Below are positions 63,791 to 64,000 of a stretch of 64,000 bases of DNA, piece after piece. Where the stretch lies: contig OY735237.1 in the NCBI GenBank assembly GCA_963457665.1, forward strand, positions 7,371,797 through 7,435,796. Reading direction: 5' to 3'. Position numbers and translations under genes: made by a program. This DNA is from Thysanoteuthis rhombus. Lineage: Eukaryota; Mollusca; Cephalopoda; Oegopsida; Thysanoteuthidae. Numbering within the stretch: the first letter of the stretch is position 1; each line of letters opens with the position of its first letter. The notes beneath the pieces were generated by a model. The model had not been told where the DNA came from, did not search any database, and was given only the letters and a program-made list of their open reading frames with translations.

Positions 63791-64000
63791 TAGCACAGGA
63801 AAGCTTGGTTTAATAAATAATAGAAAGGAAAAAAACCCAAAAAACTACCAATGTCTCCTCACTGGAAGAGTCCTTTATTTCAAATTGTGAGTAGGTGATA
63901 TTATCAGCGAAATGCTTACGTTTGAGTGGGGGAGTCTATGGTTATGGAGAGATAACCACGAAAATCACTATAGGAAAATTAGGTGAGCATATTTTTGTCT
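63791..64000. other. Unassigned sequence to the window end
   Basis: Nothing recognised. Confidence 0.4.

Overview
The window looks like repeat-rich, AT-rich intergenic DNA (or a long intron) from an invertebrate animal. It holds no long open reading frame, no operon layout and no convincing intact host gene. It has dense TA, CA, CT, CAT and CTT microsatellites, tRNA-derived SINEs, many 5'-truncated LINE tails, a mariner remnant and several MITE-like families. The style (very long TA/CA arrays, tRNA SINEs, RTE LINE tails ending in CAT/CAG repeats) would fit a coleoid cephalopod or another lophotrochozoan. That placement is a guess from style, not from a diagnostic gene.

Main repeat families, defined here by comparing the window with itself: (A) a roughly 400-480 bp interspersed repeat with about 18 copies or pieces, the most abundant family. 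(RTE) thirteen 5'-truncated tails of one RTE-type LINE, ending in CAG/CAT-type repeats. (R4) two tails of a second LINE, resembling the R4/Dong/NeSL restriction-like-endonuclease group, ending in AAT repeats. (FB) a fold-back element with terminal inverted repeats of roughly 90-110 bp around a tRNA-like core with Pol III A and B boxes, always beside TA/CA microsatellites. (C) a roughly 450 bp MITE with inverted ends, three copies. (SINE) several tRNA-headed SINE families. (B, D, E, F, H) further dispersed repeats seen two to four times each. There are also short tandem satellites with units of about 115-180 bp at 10851, 28006, 42890, 56190 and 58912, and a roughly 51 bp minisatellite shared by 22741-23640 and 51860-52545.

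Layout: 1-3.9 kb R4 tail, a promoter-like cluster, A and SINE copies; 3.9-5.2 kb a purine-only minisatellite; 5.2-10.3 kb A, RTE and SINE copies; 10.8-11.9 kb satellite and R4 tail; 13.7-21 kb RTE tails and two FB elements; 22.7-23.6 kb minisatellite; 26-28.5 kb RTE, MITE-C, satellite; 30.6-34.2 kb A, AT minisatellite, FB relics, RTE; 36.2-39.7 kb CTT array, nested A/RTE insertion, CR1-like fragment, mariner; 40-43.8 kb E, C, F and AT satellite; 45-51.6 kb A, SINEs, C, B, a SINE carrying a TSD-flanked insertion; 51.9-59.8 kb minisatellite, MITE, RTE, satellites; 60-64 kb a GC-richer block, RTE, SINE, A, FB.

A few short segments read like protein but could not be identified: 26213-26400 minus, 40602-40800 minus, 47692-47823, 56905-57000 plus and 57985-58256 minus (the last behind a textbook splice acceptor). 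They may be element relics or isolated exons and are given low confidence. The strongest candidate for something new is FB, which joins a DNA-transposon-like architecture to a SINE-like promoter core.
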